Below, piece by piece: positions 51,332 through 63,500 of a stretch of 64,000 nucleotides of DNA. The stretch lies in contig PAME01000025.1 in assembly GCA_002707155.1 (NCBI GenBank), positions 62,001 to 126,000 on the forward strand, written 5' to 3'. The first letter of the stretch is position 1. Each line of letters begins with the position of its first letter. The stretch is from Crocinitomicaceae bacterium. GTDB lineage: Bacteria > Bacteroidota > Bacteroidia > Flavobacteriales_G > Salibacteraceae. The translations under genes and the position numbers were made by a program. The notes below the pieces were generated by a model. That model saw only the letters and a program-made list of their open reading frames with translations. It had not been told where the DNA came from and did no database searches.

Positions 51332-52690
51332 ATGAAATATTACAACAATATCTTAGAAACTATTGGAAATACGCCTCTCGTTAAACTAAATCGTTTGACT
51401 GAAGGCGTAAATGGGTTGATTCTCGCAAAAGTAGAGACAACGAACCCAGGCAATTCAGTAAAAGATAGAATGGCGCTACAAATGATTCAAGACGCTGAAA
51501 AGGACGGTTTGATAAAGCCTGGCGGTACTGTTATTGAAGGAACTAGTGGAAATACAGGAATGGGTTTGGCACTAGCTTGTATTGAAAAAGGATATAAGTT
51601 GATTTGTACGCTTGCTGATAAACAGAGTAAGGAAAAAATGGATATTCTTCGCGCAATGGGTGCTGAAGTTATCGTTACCCCAACAAATGTAGAGCCTGAC
51701 GATCCGCGATCATATTACTCTGTTGCAAAACGATTGGCAAAAGAAATTCCTAACTCTTTTTATGTAAATCAATACGATAATGCATCAAATGCTAAAGCTC
51801 ATTATATGAGCACAGGTCCAGAAATATGGGAGCAAACTGATGGTAAAATCACTCATTTTGTAGTTGGAGTTGGAACCGGAGGAACAATTTCAGGAGTAGG
51901 TAAATACTTGAAAGAAAAAAATCCAAAAATTAAGATTATTGGAATTGACACTTATGGTTCAGTTTTCAAAAAGTACCATGAAACTGGTGAGTTTGATGAA
52001 AATGAAATTTACCCATATGTAACTGAGGGCATTGGTGAAGACATACTTCCAAAAAATGTAGATTTTGGTATTATTGACCATTTTGAAAAAGTAACCGATA
52101 AGGATGCTGCGTTATTTACTCGTCACCTTGCTCGAAAAGAAGGAATCTTTGTAGGTAATTCAGCTGGTGCTGCAATTTCTGGCATACTTCAATTAAAAGA
52201 AACCTTCAAACCAGAAGATGTTGTCGTGGTTTTATTTCATGATCATGGCAGCAGATATGTCGGTAAAATGTTCAATGACGAATGGATGAAAGATCGAGGT
52301 TTCTTAGAATCTGAGCCTAATGCCTTGGGGCTAATTGAAAAGCACAAGGAGCATGAATTAGTAACCGCGAAGGTTGACGAAAAAGTTTCTTCAGTTGTTC
52401 AAAAAATGCAGCAATTTGGGATTTCTCAGATTCCTGTATTCGATAAAGAAAAGAACGTTGGTTCTCTTACTGAATCTATTATTTTTTCAAAATTAACTGA
52501 AAACGCTGACGTACTAAATAGCGATGTTGAAACAATAATGGCTTTCCCCTTTGAATACGTAGAAGCAAATGCTAGCACTGAGGAAATTTCAAAAAAAATT
52601 GATAAAGAGCATCCCGCAGTATTAGTAAAAGACATGATTGGTAAGACGCATATCATCACTCAATACGACATTATTCACGCTATAAAATAA
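51332..52690 (+). CDS. Cystathionine beta-synthase (PLP enzyme with CBS domain pair)
   Basis: A 452-residue fold type II PLP enzyme. The Schiff-base Lys44 is in NPGNSVKDRMA, the substrate loop TSGNTG at 71-76, and the phosphate-binding loop is VGVGTGGTISG. The C-terminal 125 residues are a tandem CBS regulatory pair (about 325-452). The layout matches cystathionine beta-synthase or a close cysteine synthase, joining serine and homocysteine. It is followed at once by the metal-receptor-like gene, with a one-base overlap. Confidence 0.9.
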   Translation: MKYYNNILETIGNTPLVKLNRLTEGVNGLILAKVETTNPGNSVKDRMALQMIQDAEKDGLIKPGGTVIEGTSGNTGMGLALACIEKGYKLICTLADKQSKEKMDILRAMGAEVIVTPTNVEPDDPRSYYSVAKRLAKEIPNSFYVNQYDNASNAKAHYMSTGPEIWEQTDGKITHFVVGVGTGGTISGVGKYLKEKNPKIKIIGIDTYGSVFKKYHETGEFDENEIYPYVTEGIGEDILPKNVDFGIIDHFEKVTDKDAALFTRHLARKEGIFVGNSAGAAISGILQLKETFKPEDVVVVLFHDHGSRYVGKMFNDEWMKDRGFLESEPNALGLIEKHKEHELVTAKVDEKVSSVVQKMQQFGISQIPVFDKEKNVGSLTESIIFSKLTENADVLNSDVETIMAFPFEYVEANASTEEISKKIDKEHPAVLVKDMIGKTHIITQYDIIHAIK

Positions 52691-53472
52691 TGGTTTTAAA
52701 AACAGTAGATCAACTAAATACTGAGTTACTGTTTCCTACTGTGCCAAAAAGAATAATCTCACTTGTTCCATCGATCAGTGAGCTTTTGGCACATTACGAG
52801 CCAGACATCAGTTTAATAGGCATTACAAGATTTTGCGAACATCCTCTAAGGCTTCGAAAGGAAAAGCACATTGTTGGTGGAACTAAGGATCCCGATATTA
52901 AAAAAATCCTCGAACTTAAGCCAGACCTCATAATAGCTAATAAAGAGGAAAACAGAAAAGAAGATATTGACGCTTTAAGACTTTCTTATCCTGTTTGGAT
53001 AAGTGATGTTAGTAGCCTGGATAGTGGGTTAGAAATGGTTTCAAAACTAGAAGGGCTTTTGCAAATTCCAACAGCTAAGAAATTATCAGCGACCATAAAA
53101 AGTCAAATAAATTCACCATTAGAAGGTATTTCCGGTACCGTGGCATATGTAATTTGGCAAGATCCAATTATGATTGCAGGAAACGATACATTTATTTCAA
53201 GCTGGTTGAATAAAATTGGTCTTAAGAACATAACGAAGAAAAAGCGATACCCCGAAATAAGTATTAAATGGCTCAATAAGCAAAGCCCTGACTACATTTT
53301 CCTATCCTCTGAACCTTTTCCGTTTAAAGAAAAAAACAGATTACAATTCCAATTGAATTGTAAAAACTCTAAAGTTGTTTTGGTTGACGGTCGGCTATTT
53401 AGTTGGTATGGAAAAGCAATTATCGAAGCGCCTAAATATTTTACCAGATTAATATCATCTTTGACAGCATAG
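52690..53472 (+). CDS. Helical-backbone metal receptor / BtuF-like protein
   Basis: A 260-residue protein with the class III substrate-binding fold: RIISLVPSISELLA, GITRFCEHP, VGGTKDPDIKKILELKPDLIIAN, and a C-terminal lobe. It lacks a signal peptide, unlike periplasmic cobalamin or siderophore receptors, so it may act in the cytoplasm. Cys near residue 56 and His near 58 are possible ligands. The substrate is unknown. Start overlaps the upstream stop. Confidence 0.78.
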   Translation: MVLKTVDQLNTELLFPTVPKRIISLVPSISELLAHYEPDISLIGITRFCEHPLRLRKEKHIVGGTKDPDIKKILELKPDLIIANKEENRKEDIDALRLSYPVWISDVSSLDSGLEMVSKLEGLLQIPTAKKLSATIKSQINSPLEGISGTVAYVIWQDPIMIAGNDTFISSWLNKIGLKNITKKKRYPEISIKWLNKQSPDYIFLSSEPFPFKEKNRLQFQLNCKNSKVVLVDGRLFSWYGKAIIEAPKYFTRLISSLTA

Positions 53473-53491
53473 GGTGTATTCCATACATTTG
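53460..53491 (+). promoter_or_regulatory. Bacteroidota promoter TTTG-N20-TACATTTG
   Basis: TTTG at 53460-53463 and TACATTTG at 53484-53491 with 20-bp spacing match both boxes of the consensus. It lies inside the 3' end of the metal-receptor gene and 6 nt before the GTG at 53498. This decides the start of the next gene in favour of 53498 over 53474. Confidence 0.65.
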
Positions 53492-53497
53492 CGTATT

Positions 53498-55810
53498 GTG
53501 AATCTTTTCGTTCGAACCTTTCAACTTCTGTTATTTTCCAGTTTCTTTTTGGGCTCGAATAGCTACGCTCAAAGTATTGGTTTGGTATTAAGTGGTGGCG
53601 GAGCTAATGGCATTGCGCATGTAGGTGTAATAAAGGCGTTAGAAGAAAACAACATTCCAATTGACTTCATTACCGGAACAAGTTCAGGGGCATTCGTAGG
53701 GGCCATGTATTCTGCAGGATACACTCCTGAACAAATGGAAGCTTTCTTTTTATCAGATAAATTTCAACGAATGACCAGAGGAGAAATAGAGGACAAAGAC
53801 CGTTTTTTCTTTAAAGAACATAACAATGGTGCTGGAATGGTGAAATTAAGGTTGTCTAAGAGTTTGTCAATTCCTCTTTCACTTCCCACTAATTTAGCTA
53901 CTCCCTCCTCGGTTGATTATCAGCTCATGCAAGTTTTTGCGGCTGCTAATTCAGCTGCTAAAGGAAACTTCGATAGTCTGCTTGTGCCTTTCAGATGCGT
54001 AGCTGCTGATATAGATAGAAAAGAAGAGTATGTTTTCAAAAATGGAGACCTCGCGACTGCAGTAAGAGCTTCGTTTACTTACCCATTTTATCTAAAGCCG
54101 ATTCAAGTCGACGGTCGAATTTTATTTGATGGCGGTTTGTATAATAACTTTCCTCACGATAAAATGACGGAAAACTTTAATCCGGATTTTATAATAGGAA
54201 TTAAAGTTACCAGCAATGAAGACCCATCAAATGAGGATGACTTATTAAGTCAAGTAAAAAATATGCTGATTAGTAAAACTGACTTTCAGCTTAAATCGAA
54301 AGGAATTATAATAGAACCGGAAACGAACCACGGTACTTTCGAATTTAAAAATATTAAAGATATTATTGATTCTGGTTATGCAGTAACAATTAGAAAGATT
54401 GATCAAATACGCATGTCTGTTGCAGCAGAAGTAACAAAAGACCAAATAAAATATGAAAGAGAAAAGTTCAATTCAAAAAAACCACCTCTAATAATTGATA
54501 GAATTTGTATAGAAGGAGTTTCAGCGCAGCAAGCCAGTTATTTGACCAACAATATGTGGCAAAAAAATCACGAAAAAGCTATAAGTAACATTAGGAAGAA
54601 TTATTATCGTACCTCGGCTGACCCATTTGTATCGTCCTTGTATCCAACTGCGAAATTCAACCCACAATCAAATTTATATGACCTTGATATCATTGCCAAA
54701 AATGAAAAGCCATTTTCCATTGAATTTGGTGGAAATGTTTCGAATAGGCCAATAAGCACAGGATACGTCGGAGTGAAGTTTATGAAATACCGCAAAGTTG
54801 GTTGGCGATTTCGAGCAAACACTTATTTCGGCAGGTTCTATAATTCAGGTTTAGTTGGATTTAGTGTTGACATTACATCCGCACTATTACTAGAATTAGA
54901 AGGAGACTTGGTTTTAAATAATTGGAATTATTTTAAGAGTAAAGACTTTTTCTTTGATGACAAAAAACCAACATACCTTATTCAGTCAGAATCATTTGCA
55001 GAAGCGCGCTTAAATGCACCAGTTGGTAATAATTCAAAAGCAGGGTTAATCTATTCATTTGCAGAATTAAACGACGATTACTACCAATTAAAAGAGTTTA
55101 CCTCAGAGGACATTCCAGACAACACTAGAATGAATACCAATTCGGCAGGGTTTCAATATGAATTTAATACACAAAACCGTAAAATTTATGCAAGTTCAGG
55201 TACTCTTTTTAAATTAAGCTATCGATATAGTGCCGGTGAAGAAGAAACAAACCCTGGAACAACAGCAGAAACTGGCTCTACATTCTCTAATGTATTTCAT
55301 GACTGGCATAATGTAAATTTAAAATTTGATTATTTCTACAAAAAACAAGGCCTAGTTAGAATGGGCGTTTACTCCGACATTAATTATAATAATCAAAACT
55401 TATTTTCCAATTATACAGCAAGTATTCTGCGCTCACCTGTATTTCAACCAACTCCAGAAAGTAAAACTCTTTTCTTAGAGTCCTTTAGGGCATATGAGTA
55501 TGCATCTATTGGCCAAAAATTTATAATAACTCCAATAAACAATTTTGACATTCGCTTTGGCGCGTATTTCATGTCGCCGTACAGAAGAGTTATTAAAAAT
55601 GATGACGGCACACAAAGTGAAAAAATAGGCTTCGAATCTCTTTTCTCCATAGCAACAGGAAGTTTAGTCTACAACTCTCCTGTTGGACCAGTAAGCATAG
55701 GTTTAAACTATTACTATAATGTACCGGAAGTAGCGCCAGAAAACACCACACCGCTTACTTTTCTATTTCACTTTGGATATATTCTATTTAACAAAAAAGC
55801 CTTATTCTAA
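53498..55810 (+). CDS. Patatin-like phospholipase with outer-membrane barrel domain
   Basis: About 770 residues from GTG 53498 (NLFVRTFQLLLFSSFF), which gives a proper signal peptide ending YAQ. Numbering from the upstream GTG 53474, the patatin domain has GGGANG at 41-46, the nucleophile elbow GTSSG with Ser70, and catalytic DGG with Asp219. A POTRA-like segment follows, then about 400 residues of beta strands typical of BamA/surface-antigen barrels. This is the PlpD-type design: a lipase delivered or displayed by its own barrel. Confidence 0.85.
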   Translation: MNLFVRTFQLLLFSSFFLGSNSYAQSIGLVLSGGGANGIAHVGVIKALEENNIPIDFITGTSSGAFVGAMYSAGYTPEQMEAFFLSDKFQRMTRGEIEDKDRFFFKEHNNGAGMVKLRLSKSLSIPLSLPTNLATPSSVDYQLMQVFAAANSAAKGNFDSLLVPFRCVAADIDRKEEYVFKNGDLATAVRASFTYPFYLKPIQVDGRILFDGGLYNNFPHDKMTENFNPDFIIGIKVTSNEDPSNEDDLLSQVKNMLISKTDFQLKSKGIIIEPETNHGTFEFKNIKDIIDSGYAVTIRKIDQIRMSVAAEVTKDQIKYEREKFNSKKPPLIIDRICIEGVSAQQASYLTNNMWQKNHEKAISNIRKNYYRTSADPFVSSLYPTAKFNPQSNLYDLDIIAKNEKPFSIEFGGNVSNRPISTGYVGVKFMKYRKVGWRFRANTYFGRFYNSGLVGFSVDITSALLLELEGDLVLNNWNYFKSKDFFFDDKKPTYLIQSESFAEARLNAPVGNNSKAGLIYSFAELNDDYYQLKEFTSEDIPDNTRMNTNSAGFQYEFNTQNRKIYASSGTLFKLSYRYSAGEEETNPGTTAETGSTFSNVFHDWHNVNLKFDYFYKKQGLVRMGVYSDINYNNQNLFSNYTASILRSPVFQPTPESKTLFLESFRAYEYASIGQKFIITPINNFDIRFGAYFMSPYRRVIKNDDGTQSEKIGFESLFSIATGSLVYNSPVGPVSIGLNYYYNVPEVAPENTTPLTFLFHFGYILFNKKALF

Positions 55811-56133
55811 GCTTGACCAGCTGGGCCTCCAAAGTTCAAAGGAACTGAAGGTGGAGTGTTTGCACCTGTATCCCTAATTTCACCATGCATTGACTCATAC
55901 TTATGTATGTTTTCCGCAAGAGCTCCACTTAGCCTTTTTGCATGCTCCGGTGTCAGAACTATTCTTGCCTTTACTTTTGATTTGGGCGTACCCGGCATAA
56001 TGTTTATGAAATCTACAATAAATTCAGAATTACTATGTGTAATAATAGCAAGATTAGAGTATATCCCTTCTGCTACCTCTTCGGTTAATTCAATATTAAT
56101 TTGACCTTCTTTTTGTTCTTTATTCTCTTCCAT
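55807..56133 (-). CDS. DUF3467 protein
   Basis: A 108-residue protein with the DUF3467 core: AEGIYSNLAIITHSNSEFIVDFINIMPG, then KVKARIVLTPEHAKRLSGALAENIHKYE. Conserved small bacterial protein of unknown function, often near RNA polymerase genes in Bacteroidota. A -7 box ends 4 nt before its ATG. It overlaps the end of the patatin gene by 4 bp (convergent). Confidence 0.88.
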   Translation of the reverse strand: MEENKEQKEGQINIELTEEVAEGIYSNLAIITHSNSEFIVDFINIMPGTPKSKVKARIVLTPEHAKRLSGALAENIHKYESMHGEIRDTGANTPPSVPLNFGGPAGQA

Positions 56134-56137
56134 TCTT

Positions 56138-56145
56138 CAAAGCTA
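56138..56145 (-). promoter_or_regulatory. Putative -7 box TAGCTTTG
   Basis: TAnnTTTG on the minus strand ending 4 nt before the DUF3467 start. Its -33 region falls within the rpoC terminator, so a real promoter here is uncertain. Confidence 0.35.
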
Positions 56146-56152
56146 TAAAACA

Positions 56153-56180
56153 AAAAAGGCCTCACGAAGAGGCCTTTTTT
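56153..56180 (-). terminator. Terminator after rpoC
   Basis: Perfect stem AAAAAAGGCCTC with GAGGCCTTTTTT, loop ACGAA, giving A and T runs on both sides, so it can act in both directions. It ends the rpoB-rpoC transcript before DUF3467. Confidence 0.9.
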
Positions 56181-56194
56181 GAATTTTAATAATA

Positions 56195-59100
56195 TTAATC
56201 TAAAATAACACTGTCTTCTTTAGTTTCGAGCAACTTGTTATACTCTTCCTTAGAACCTACAATGTAATCGTCATATTCTCTGAGTCCAGTTCCTGCCGGA
56301 ATTTTGTGCCCAACAATAACATTTTCTTTCAAGCCTTTCAAGTAATCTCTTTTACCTCTTACGGCAGCCTCATTCAAGACTTTAGTTGTCTCTTGGAAAG
56401 ATGCAGCAGAAATAAAGCTATCTGTTTGAAGAGACGCTCTTGTAATACCTTGTAGAATTGTTTTACCTATTGCAGGTTTAGCTTCTCTACCTTGAAGTAG
56501 TGTAAGCTCTTTTCTTCCAAGCATACTATTTTCATCGTTGAAATTGACTTTAGAAATGATTTGACCAGCTACAAACTTCTCAGAACCGCCAGCCTCTTCA
56601 ACAATCATTTTACCGATAATACCATCATTCTCTTCAATGAAATCAGTCTTATTAACCAATTGCTTTTCGAGGAATCTAGTATCACCAGAGTTCATAATCT
56701 CAACCTTACGCATCATTTGACGTACAATTACTTCAAAATGCTTATCGTTAATTTTCACACCTTGAAGTCGATAAACTTCTTGCACTTCATTAACGATATA
56801 CTCTTGAACAGCTGTAGGACCTTTGATATTTAAAATATCATTTGGTGTAATAGCTCCATCACTTAATGGTGTTCCGGCTTTAACGAAATCATTCTCTTGA
56901 ACCAAAATATGCTTAGATAAGGAAACTAGATATTTCTTTATCATTCCATTTCTCGCTTCAACGATAACTTCTCGATTCCCTCTCTTTATTTTCCCAAAAC
57001 TAACGATACCGTCAATTTCAGAAACCACAGCTGGATTCGATGGGTTACGTGCTTCGAATAACTCTGTTACTCTTGGCAATCCCCCAGTAATATCGCCCGA
57101 CTTACCACTTTGACGTGGAATCTTGACCAAAATTGTTCCTCCTGTGACTTTATCACCCTCGTTTATGATGATATGTGCTCCAACTGGAATGTTGTAAGAC
57201 CTAAGAGATTCGCCTTTTTTGTCCCGAACATGAATAGTAGGGTTCTTTTTCTTGTCTCTATTTTCAATAATTACCTTCTCAGTAAATCCAGTTTGCTCAT
57301 CAGATTCTTCCTTGTAAGTAACACCTTTTTCAATGTTCTCAAATTCAATCTTCCCATCAAACTCCGTAAGAATTACAGCATTATAAGGATCCCATTTACA
57401 AATTTTATCGTCTTTTTTGACTTTATCGCCGCTCTTTTTAAAGATTTCAGCTCCATAAGGTATAACACTTGTAAATAATACTTGTCCCGTTTTAGCATCA
57501 ACGATTCTCATCTCTGCAGAACGTCCAATAACCCATTCGATTTTATCTCCGTTATCCGCTGTTTTAACAACAGTTCTTAGTTCGTCAATTTCTAACTTAC
57601 CACTTGCTTTAGCAATGATTTTTGATTCAGCAGCAATATTAGAAGCTGTACCCCCAACGTGGAATGTGCGAAGCGTAAGCTGTGTACCTGGTTCACCGAT
57701 TGACTGAGCAGCAATTACACCTACAGATTCGCCTTTTTGAACAGCAAATCCAGAAGATAAACTTCTACCATAGCACTTTGCACAAGCGCCTCGACGCGTT
57801 TCACAAGTAAGCGCAGATCGAATTTCAACTTCTTCTATGCCAGCAGCATCAATTTCCTTAGCAATGTCATCAGTTATTACCCCACCAGCTTCTATAATTA
57901 CATTATCACTTTCTGGTTCATAAACATCAACTAATGCAGTTCTTCCTTCAATTCTATCGGAAAGTGACTCTACTATTTCGTCGTTATTTTTAAGAGCAGT
58001 TGCAGTAAGACCTCTAAGAGTTCCACAATCTTGCTCAGTAATTACAACATCTTGAGAAACATCTACCAAACGACGAGTAAGGTAACCCGCATCTGCAGTT
58101 TTAAGTGCAGTATCGGCTAAACCTTTACGAGCACCGTGAGTGGAAATAAAATACTCAAGAATGGAAAGACCTTCCTTAAAGTTAGAAAGAATTGGATTTT
58201 CAATAATATCTTGACCACCCGAATTTCCAGATTTCTTAGGCTTGGCCATAAGTCCCCTCATTCCACTCAACTGTCGAATTTGTTCCTTAGAACCCCTCGC
58301 TCCAGAGTCAAACATCATGTATACAGAATTGAATCCTTGATTGTCATTTTTCAATCGAGTCATCAATGCATTTGTCAATTTAGAATTGGTGTGCGTCCAA
58401 ATATCGATAATCTGATTGTATCGCTCGTTATTGGTAATTAGCCCCATGTTGTAATTTGACAATACACCCTCAACTTCGACATTAGCAGCAGTCAGTAATA
58501 TTTCCTTTTCTGGAGGAACCATTACATCATTCAAATTAAAGGATAAACCACCTCTAAATGCCATATAATATCCAAGTGACTTAATTTCATCTAGAAATGC
58601 AGCTGTTTTAGCAAAACCAGTCTTTTTAAGCACTCTACCGATAATATCTCTTAAAGATTTTTTCGTCAATAATTCGTCTATGTATCCAACTTCAGCAGGA
58701 ACAACTTTGTTAAATAGAACTCTACCACAAGTTGTGTCAATCATGTGTTCAACATGTTCCCCATCAACAACATCCTTAACTTTCACTTTAATGATAGCAT
58801 GTAAGTCAAGAACATTTTCGTTGTAAGCTACGGTAACCTCCTCTGGTGAGTAGAATATCATTCCCTCTCCCTTAACTGGAACTTCTTTAGTATTGGTTCT
58901 TTGTTTGGTCATATAATAAAGACCAAGAACCATATCTTGAGAAGGAACCGCTATTGGAGCACCGTTTGCTGGGTTAAGAATGTTATGAGAAGCTAACATT
59001 AATAATTGTGCCTCTAACACAGCAGCATTTCCTAACGGAAGGTGAACTGCCATTTGATCACCATCAAAATCTGCGTTAAATGCGGTACATACTAACGGGT

Positions 59101-60499
59101 GCAATTGGATTGCTTTACCTTCAATTAATTTAGGCTGAAAAGCTTGAATACCTAACCTGTGCAAAGTCGGCGCTCTGTTCAATAGAACAGGGTGACCTTT
59201 CAATACATTTTCTAAAATATCCCAAACTACGGGCTCCTTTCCATCAACGATTTTCTTTGCAGATTTAACCGTTTTCACGATACCTCTTTCAATCATCTTA
59301 CGAATAATGAAAGGCTTATACAATTCAGCAGCCATTCCTTTAGGAATGCCACATTCATGTAATTTTAATTCTGGTCCCACAACGATAACTGAACGAGCTG
59401 AATAATCAACCCTCTTACCCAATAGGTTTTGACGGAAACGTCCTTGCTTACCTTTCAATGAATCAGATAAAGATTTTAGTGCTCTGTTTGATTCAGTTTT
59501 AACCGCAGAAGATTTTCTAGAGTTATCAAACAATGAATCAACCGCTTCTTGAAGCATACGTTTCTCATTTCGAAGAATAACTTCAGGAGCTTTTATTTCT
59601 AAAAGTCGTTTAAGACGATTATTTCTAATAATCACACGACGGTACAAATCATTTAAATCAGAAGTAGCAAAACGACCACCATCCAATGGAACCAATGGAC
59701 GTAACTCCGGCGGTATCACAGGAACAACCTTAACAATCATCCACTCTGGTCTGTTGTCCATGTGTGATTGGGCTTCTCTAAATGCCTCAACTACTTGAAG
59801 TCTTTTTAGAGCTTCATTCTTACGTTGCTGGGAAGTTTCAGTATTTGCCTTGTGTCTTAACTCATATGATAACTTATCCAAATCAGCGTTTCTCAACAAG
59901 TCATAGAGTGCTTCAGCACCCATCTTTGCGATAAACTTGTTAGGATCAGTATCATCTAAATACTGATTATCATTTGGAATTTTATCTAAGATATCTAAGT
60001 ACTCTTCTTCAGTTAAGAAATCTAGAACATTCAACTCTTCACCTTCAGCGTTTGTTCCTAATCCAGCTTGGATTACAACATATCGCTCATAGTAAATGAT
60101 CGTATCTAATTTCTTACTTGGAAGTCCTAATAAGTATCCTATTTTGTTCGGAAGCGATTTGAAATACCAGATATGAGCAACAGGCACAACAAGTGCAATA
60201 TGTCCCATTCTTTCTCTTCGAACTTTTTTCTCTGTAACCTCAACACCACAACGGTCACAAATAATACCCTTATAACGGATACGCTTGTATTTTCCGCAAT
60301 GACATTCATAGTCTTTTACAGGGCCAAAAATTCTTTCACAAAACAACCCATCACGCTCAGGCTTGTAGGTACGATAGTTTATCGTCTCTGGCTTGAGCAC
60401 TTCGCCTCTTGATTGCTCCAAAATAAGTTCTGGAGATGCAAGGCTTATGGTAATTCTATTGAATTCGCTGTTAACTTTATTTTCTTTTCTTAAAGCCAT
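56195..60499 (-). CDS. rpoC: RNA polymerase beta' subunit
   Basis: A complete 1434-residue RpoC. The zinc ribbon has Cys66, Cys68, Cys81 and Cys84 ([13 protein letters not shown]). The catalytic [12 protein letters not shown] motif holds the three Asp that bind Mg. A second zinc site is around [13 protein letters not shown]. It forms the active-site cleft of the core enzyme. It follows rpoB after a 35-bp gap, the usual order. Confidence 0.98.
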   Translation of the reverse strand: MALRKENKVNSEFNRITISLASPELILEQSRGEVLKPETINYRTYKPERDGLFCERIFGPVKDYECHCGKYKRIRYKGIICDRCGVEVTEKKVRRERMGHIALVVPVAHIWYFKSLPNKIGYLLGLPSKKLDTIIYYERYVVIQAGLGTNAEGEELNVLDFLTEEEYLDILDKIPNDNQYLDDTDPNKFIAKMGAEALYDLLRNADLDKLSYELRHKANTETSQQRKNEALKRLQVVEAFREAQSHMDNRPEWMIVKVVPVIPPELRPLVPLDGGRFATSDLNDLYRRVIIRNNRLKRLLEIKAPEVILRNEKRMLQEAVDSLFDNSRKSSAVKTESNRALKSLSDSLKGKQGRFRQNLLGKRVDYSARSVIVVGPELKLHECGIPKGMAAELYKPFIIRKMIERGIVKTVKSAKKIVDGKEPVVWDILENVLKGHPVLLNRAPTLHRLGIQAFQPKLIEGKAIQLHPLVCTAFNADFDGDQMAVHLPLGNAAVLEAQLLMLASHNILNPANGAPIAVPSQDMVLGLYYMTKQRTNTKEVPVKGEGMIFYSPEEVTVAYNENVLDLHAIIKVKVKDVVDGEHVEHMIDTTCGRVLFNKVVPAEVGYIDELLTKKSLRDIIGRVLKKTGFAKTAAFLDEIKSLGYYMAFRGGLSFNLNDVMVPPEKEILLTAANVEVEGVLSNYNMGLITNNERYNQIIDIWTHTNSKLTNALMTRLKNDNQGFNSVYMMFDSGARGSKEQIRQLSGMRGLMAKPKKSGNSGGQDIIENPILSNFKEGLSILEYFISTHGARKGLADTALKTADAGYLTRRLVDVSQDVVITEQDCGTLRGLTATALKNNDEIVESLSDRIEGRTALVDVYEPESDNVIIEAGGVITDDIAKEIDAAGIEEVEIRSALTCETRRGACAKCYGRSLSSGFAVQKGESVGVIAAQSIGEPGTQLTLRTFHVGGTASNIAAESKIIAKASGKLEIDELRTVVKTADNGDKIEWVIGRSAEMRIVDAKTGQVLFTSVIPYGAEIFKKSGDKVKKDDKICKWDPYNAVILTEFDGKIEFENIEKGVTYKEESDEQTGFTEKVIIENRDKKKNPTIHVRDKKGESLRSYNIPVGAHIIINEGDKVTGGTILVKIPRQSGKSGDITGGLPRVTELFEARNPSNPAVVSEIDGIVSFGKIKRGNREVIVEARNGMIKKYLVSLSKHILVQENDFVKAGTPLSDGAITPNDILNIKGPTAVQEYIVNEVQEVYRLQGVKINDKHFEVIVRQMMRKVEIMNSGDTRFLEKQLVNKTDFIEENDGIIGKMIVEEAGGSEKFVAGQIISKVNFNDENSMLGRKELTLLQGREAKPAIGKTILQGITRASLQTDSFISAASFQETTKVLNEAAVRGKRDYLKGLKENVIVGHKIPAGTGLREYDDYIVGSKEEYNKLLETKEDSVILD

Positions 60500-60534
60500 C
60501 TTTTATTCTAGTTTGAAACTGGATAATTCTTTAA

Positions 60535-63500
60535 TTAATCTAAGGTAATATTTAAACACAAACCTCTCATTTCGTGCAGTAACACGTTAAATGATTCCGG
60601 AATTCCCGGGGTTGGCATATTCTCACCTTTCACAATTTTCTCATAAGTTTTCGCCCTTCCGATAACATCATCAGACTTAACCGTAAGAATTTCCTGTAGA
60701 ATGTTTGCTGCACCAAATGCCTCTAATGCCCATACTTCCATTTCTCCAAAACGCTGACCTCCAAACTGGGCTTTACCACCCAATGGTTGTTGCGTAATTA
60801 ATGAGTATGGTCCTATTGAACGTGCGTGCATTTTATCATCAACTAAGTGATGCAGTTTAAGCATATAAATAACGCCTACTGTTGCAGGTTGATCAAACTT
60901 CTCGCCTGTTCCACCATCATACAATTGTGTTCTTCCCATTTCTGGAATCCCTGCTTTATCAGAATATTCTTTTATCTGTTCTAGAGTAGCGCCATCAAAA
61001 ATTGGAGTTGCAAATTTAACACCCAATCTCTTTCCAGCCCAACCTAAAACCGTCTCATAAATCTGACCAAGGTTCATCCTTGAGGGCACACCTAGTGGAT
61101 TTAAAACGATGTCTACCGGAGTACCATCTTCCATAAACGGCATATCCTCTTGACGAACGATTTTAGCAACAATACCTTTGTTGCCATGCCGTCCAGCCAT
61201 TTTATCACCAACTTTCAGTTTTCTTTTCTTAGCTAAGAAAACTTTAGCTAACTGAACTATTCCCGGAGGTAGTTCATCACCGATTGAAATTTTAAATTTC
61301 GCACGTTTCATGATACCTACATGCTCACTAGCCTTAACATGGAAGTTGTGCAGTAACCTTTTTATTAAATCATTTTTAGATTCATCAGTAGTCCAACCCG
61401 AAGCACTGATATCACTGTAGTCAACCGTATTTAAAAGCTTAAGCGTAAATTTAGTTCCCTTAGGAATAATTTCCTCTTTGTAGTTATTCAATACTCCTTG
61501 AGAAGTTTTACCACTTACTATGCTAAACAGTTTATCTACCAAAGCAGATTTCAGCGCTTCCAACTCTTTGTTGTAAACGCCTTCAACTTCTTCAAGTTGT
61601 GTTTTTTCTTCAGCTTTAGCTTTTCTGTCTTTTATTTTTCTAGAAAATAATTTCTTATCAACTACAACACCCTGAACAGAAGGAGAAACCTTTAACGACG
61701 CATCTTTAACATCGCCTGCTTTGTCTCCAAATATAGCACGAAGCAATTTTTCTTCTGGAGTAGGATCCGTTTCTCCTTTCGGAGTAATTTTTCCGATAAG
61801 AATATCACCTTCCTTAACGTGAGTTCCAACTCGAACCAATCCATTTTCATCAAGATTCCTAGTAGCTTCTTCACTAACATTTGGAATATCCGCAGTCAAT
61901 TCTTCAAGACCCAATTTGGTGTCTCTAACTTCCAAAGAATACTCCTCAATATGAACTGAAGTATAAATGTCATCTTTTACAACATTTTCAGAAATAACAA
62001 TTGCATCCTCAAAGTTGTAACCTTTCCAAGGCATGAACGCAACCATCAGATTACGACCCAACGCTAATTCACCATCTTGAGTGGCATAGCCTTCAACTAA
62101 TACTTGTCCTTTGTGAACTCGCTCTCCCGGTCTTACGATCGGTTTGTGATTTATACTAGTCGTTTGGTTTGTTTTGGCAAACTTGATCAAGTTGTAAGAA
62201 ACAAGACCATCAGTAAAAGAAACCAACTCATCCTCAGATGAACGATCGTACTTGATAGTAATCTTTCTACCGTCAACATATTGAACTGTACCTTCAGCCT
62301 CTGCAGCTAACAGTACTCTAGAATCTTCAGCAACAGGTTGCTCAAGTCCAGTTCCTACAATTGGAGATTCAGCTCGCAATAATGGAACTGCTTGTCTCTG
62401 CATGTTTGATCCCATTAAAGCACGGTTTGCATCATCATGTTCCAAAAATGGAATAAGTGATGCTGCGATTGAAGCAATCTGATTTGGAGCAACATCCATA
62501 AGAGTAACCTCTTCTGGAGTTACCACTGGGAAATCACCTTCATAACGAGCTTTTACTTTTTCTGTCTGAAACTCGCCTTCATTAGTGATAACAGCATTTG
62601 CTTGAGCAATTGTGTGACCATTCTCTTCTTCGGCTGCTAAGTAAGTAACATCAGTATTTAAATCAACTTTACCATCTGTTACCGATCGATAAGGAGTTTC
62701 AATAAAACCAAGCTTATTTACTTTAGCATAAACACACATTGAAGAAATCAAACCAATATTTGGTCCTTCAGGTGTTTCAATTGTACACAACCGTCCATAA
62801 TGCGTATAGTGAACATCACGCACTTCAAAACCGGCGCGCTCTCTTGAAAGACCGCCTGGCCCCAACGCTGACATTCTTCTTTTATGTGTTACCTCAGAAA
62901 GTGGATTGGTTTGATCCATGAACTGAGACAATTGGTTTGTTCCAAAGAATGAGTTAATGACAGACGAAAGTGTTTTTGCATTAATCAAGTCAATTGGAGT
63001 AAATACTTCGTTGTCACGAACATTCATTCTTTCACGAATTGTTCTTGCCATACGAGCTAAACCAACACCAAATTGATTAAACAATTGCTCTCCAACCGTT
63101 CTTACTCTTCGATTCGATAAGTGATCAATATCATCAACGTCAGTTTTCGCGTTAATTAATTTGATCAAATATTTTATAATTTCAATAATATCTTGTTTGG
63201 ACAATATTTTAGTGTCCATATCGATATCTAGACCTAACTTCTTATTGATTCTGTAACGACCAACCTCACCTAAATCATAACGTTTGTCCGAGAAGAACAA
63301 CTTATCAATAATTCCTCGGGCAGTCTCTTCATCTGGTGGTTCAGCATTTCGAAGAACTCGATAAACGTGCTCAACTGCTTCAATCTCAGAATTTGAAGGA
63401 TCTTTCTGTAAGGTGTTATATATGATAGTATAATCAGCTGCGTTCGTGTCTTCTTTATGAAGAAGAATTGTTTTTGAACCAGAATCCATGATAATGTCAA

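Noticed and set aside
57110-57478. Plus-strand frames opposite rpoC and rpoB
   Set aside because: Shadows of essential minus-strand genes with full motif support.
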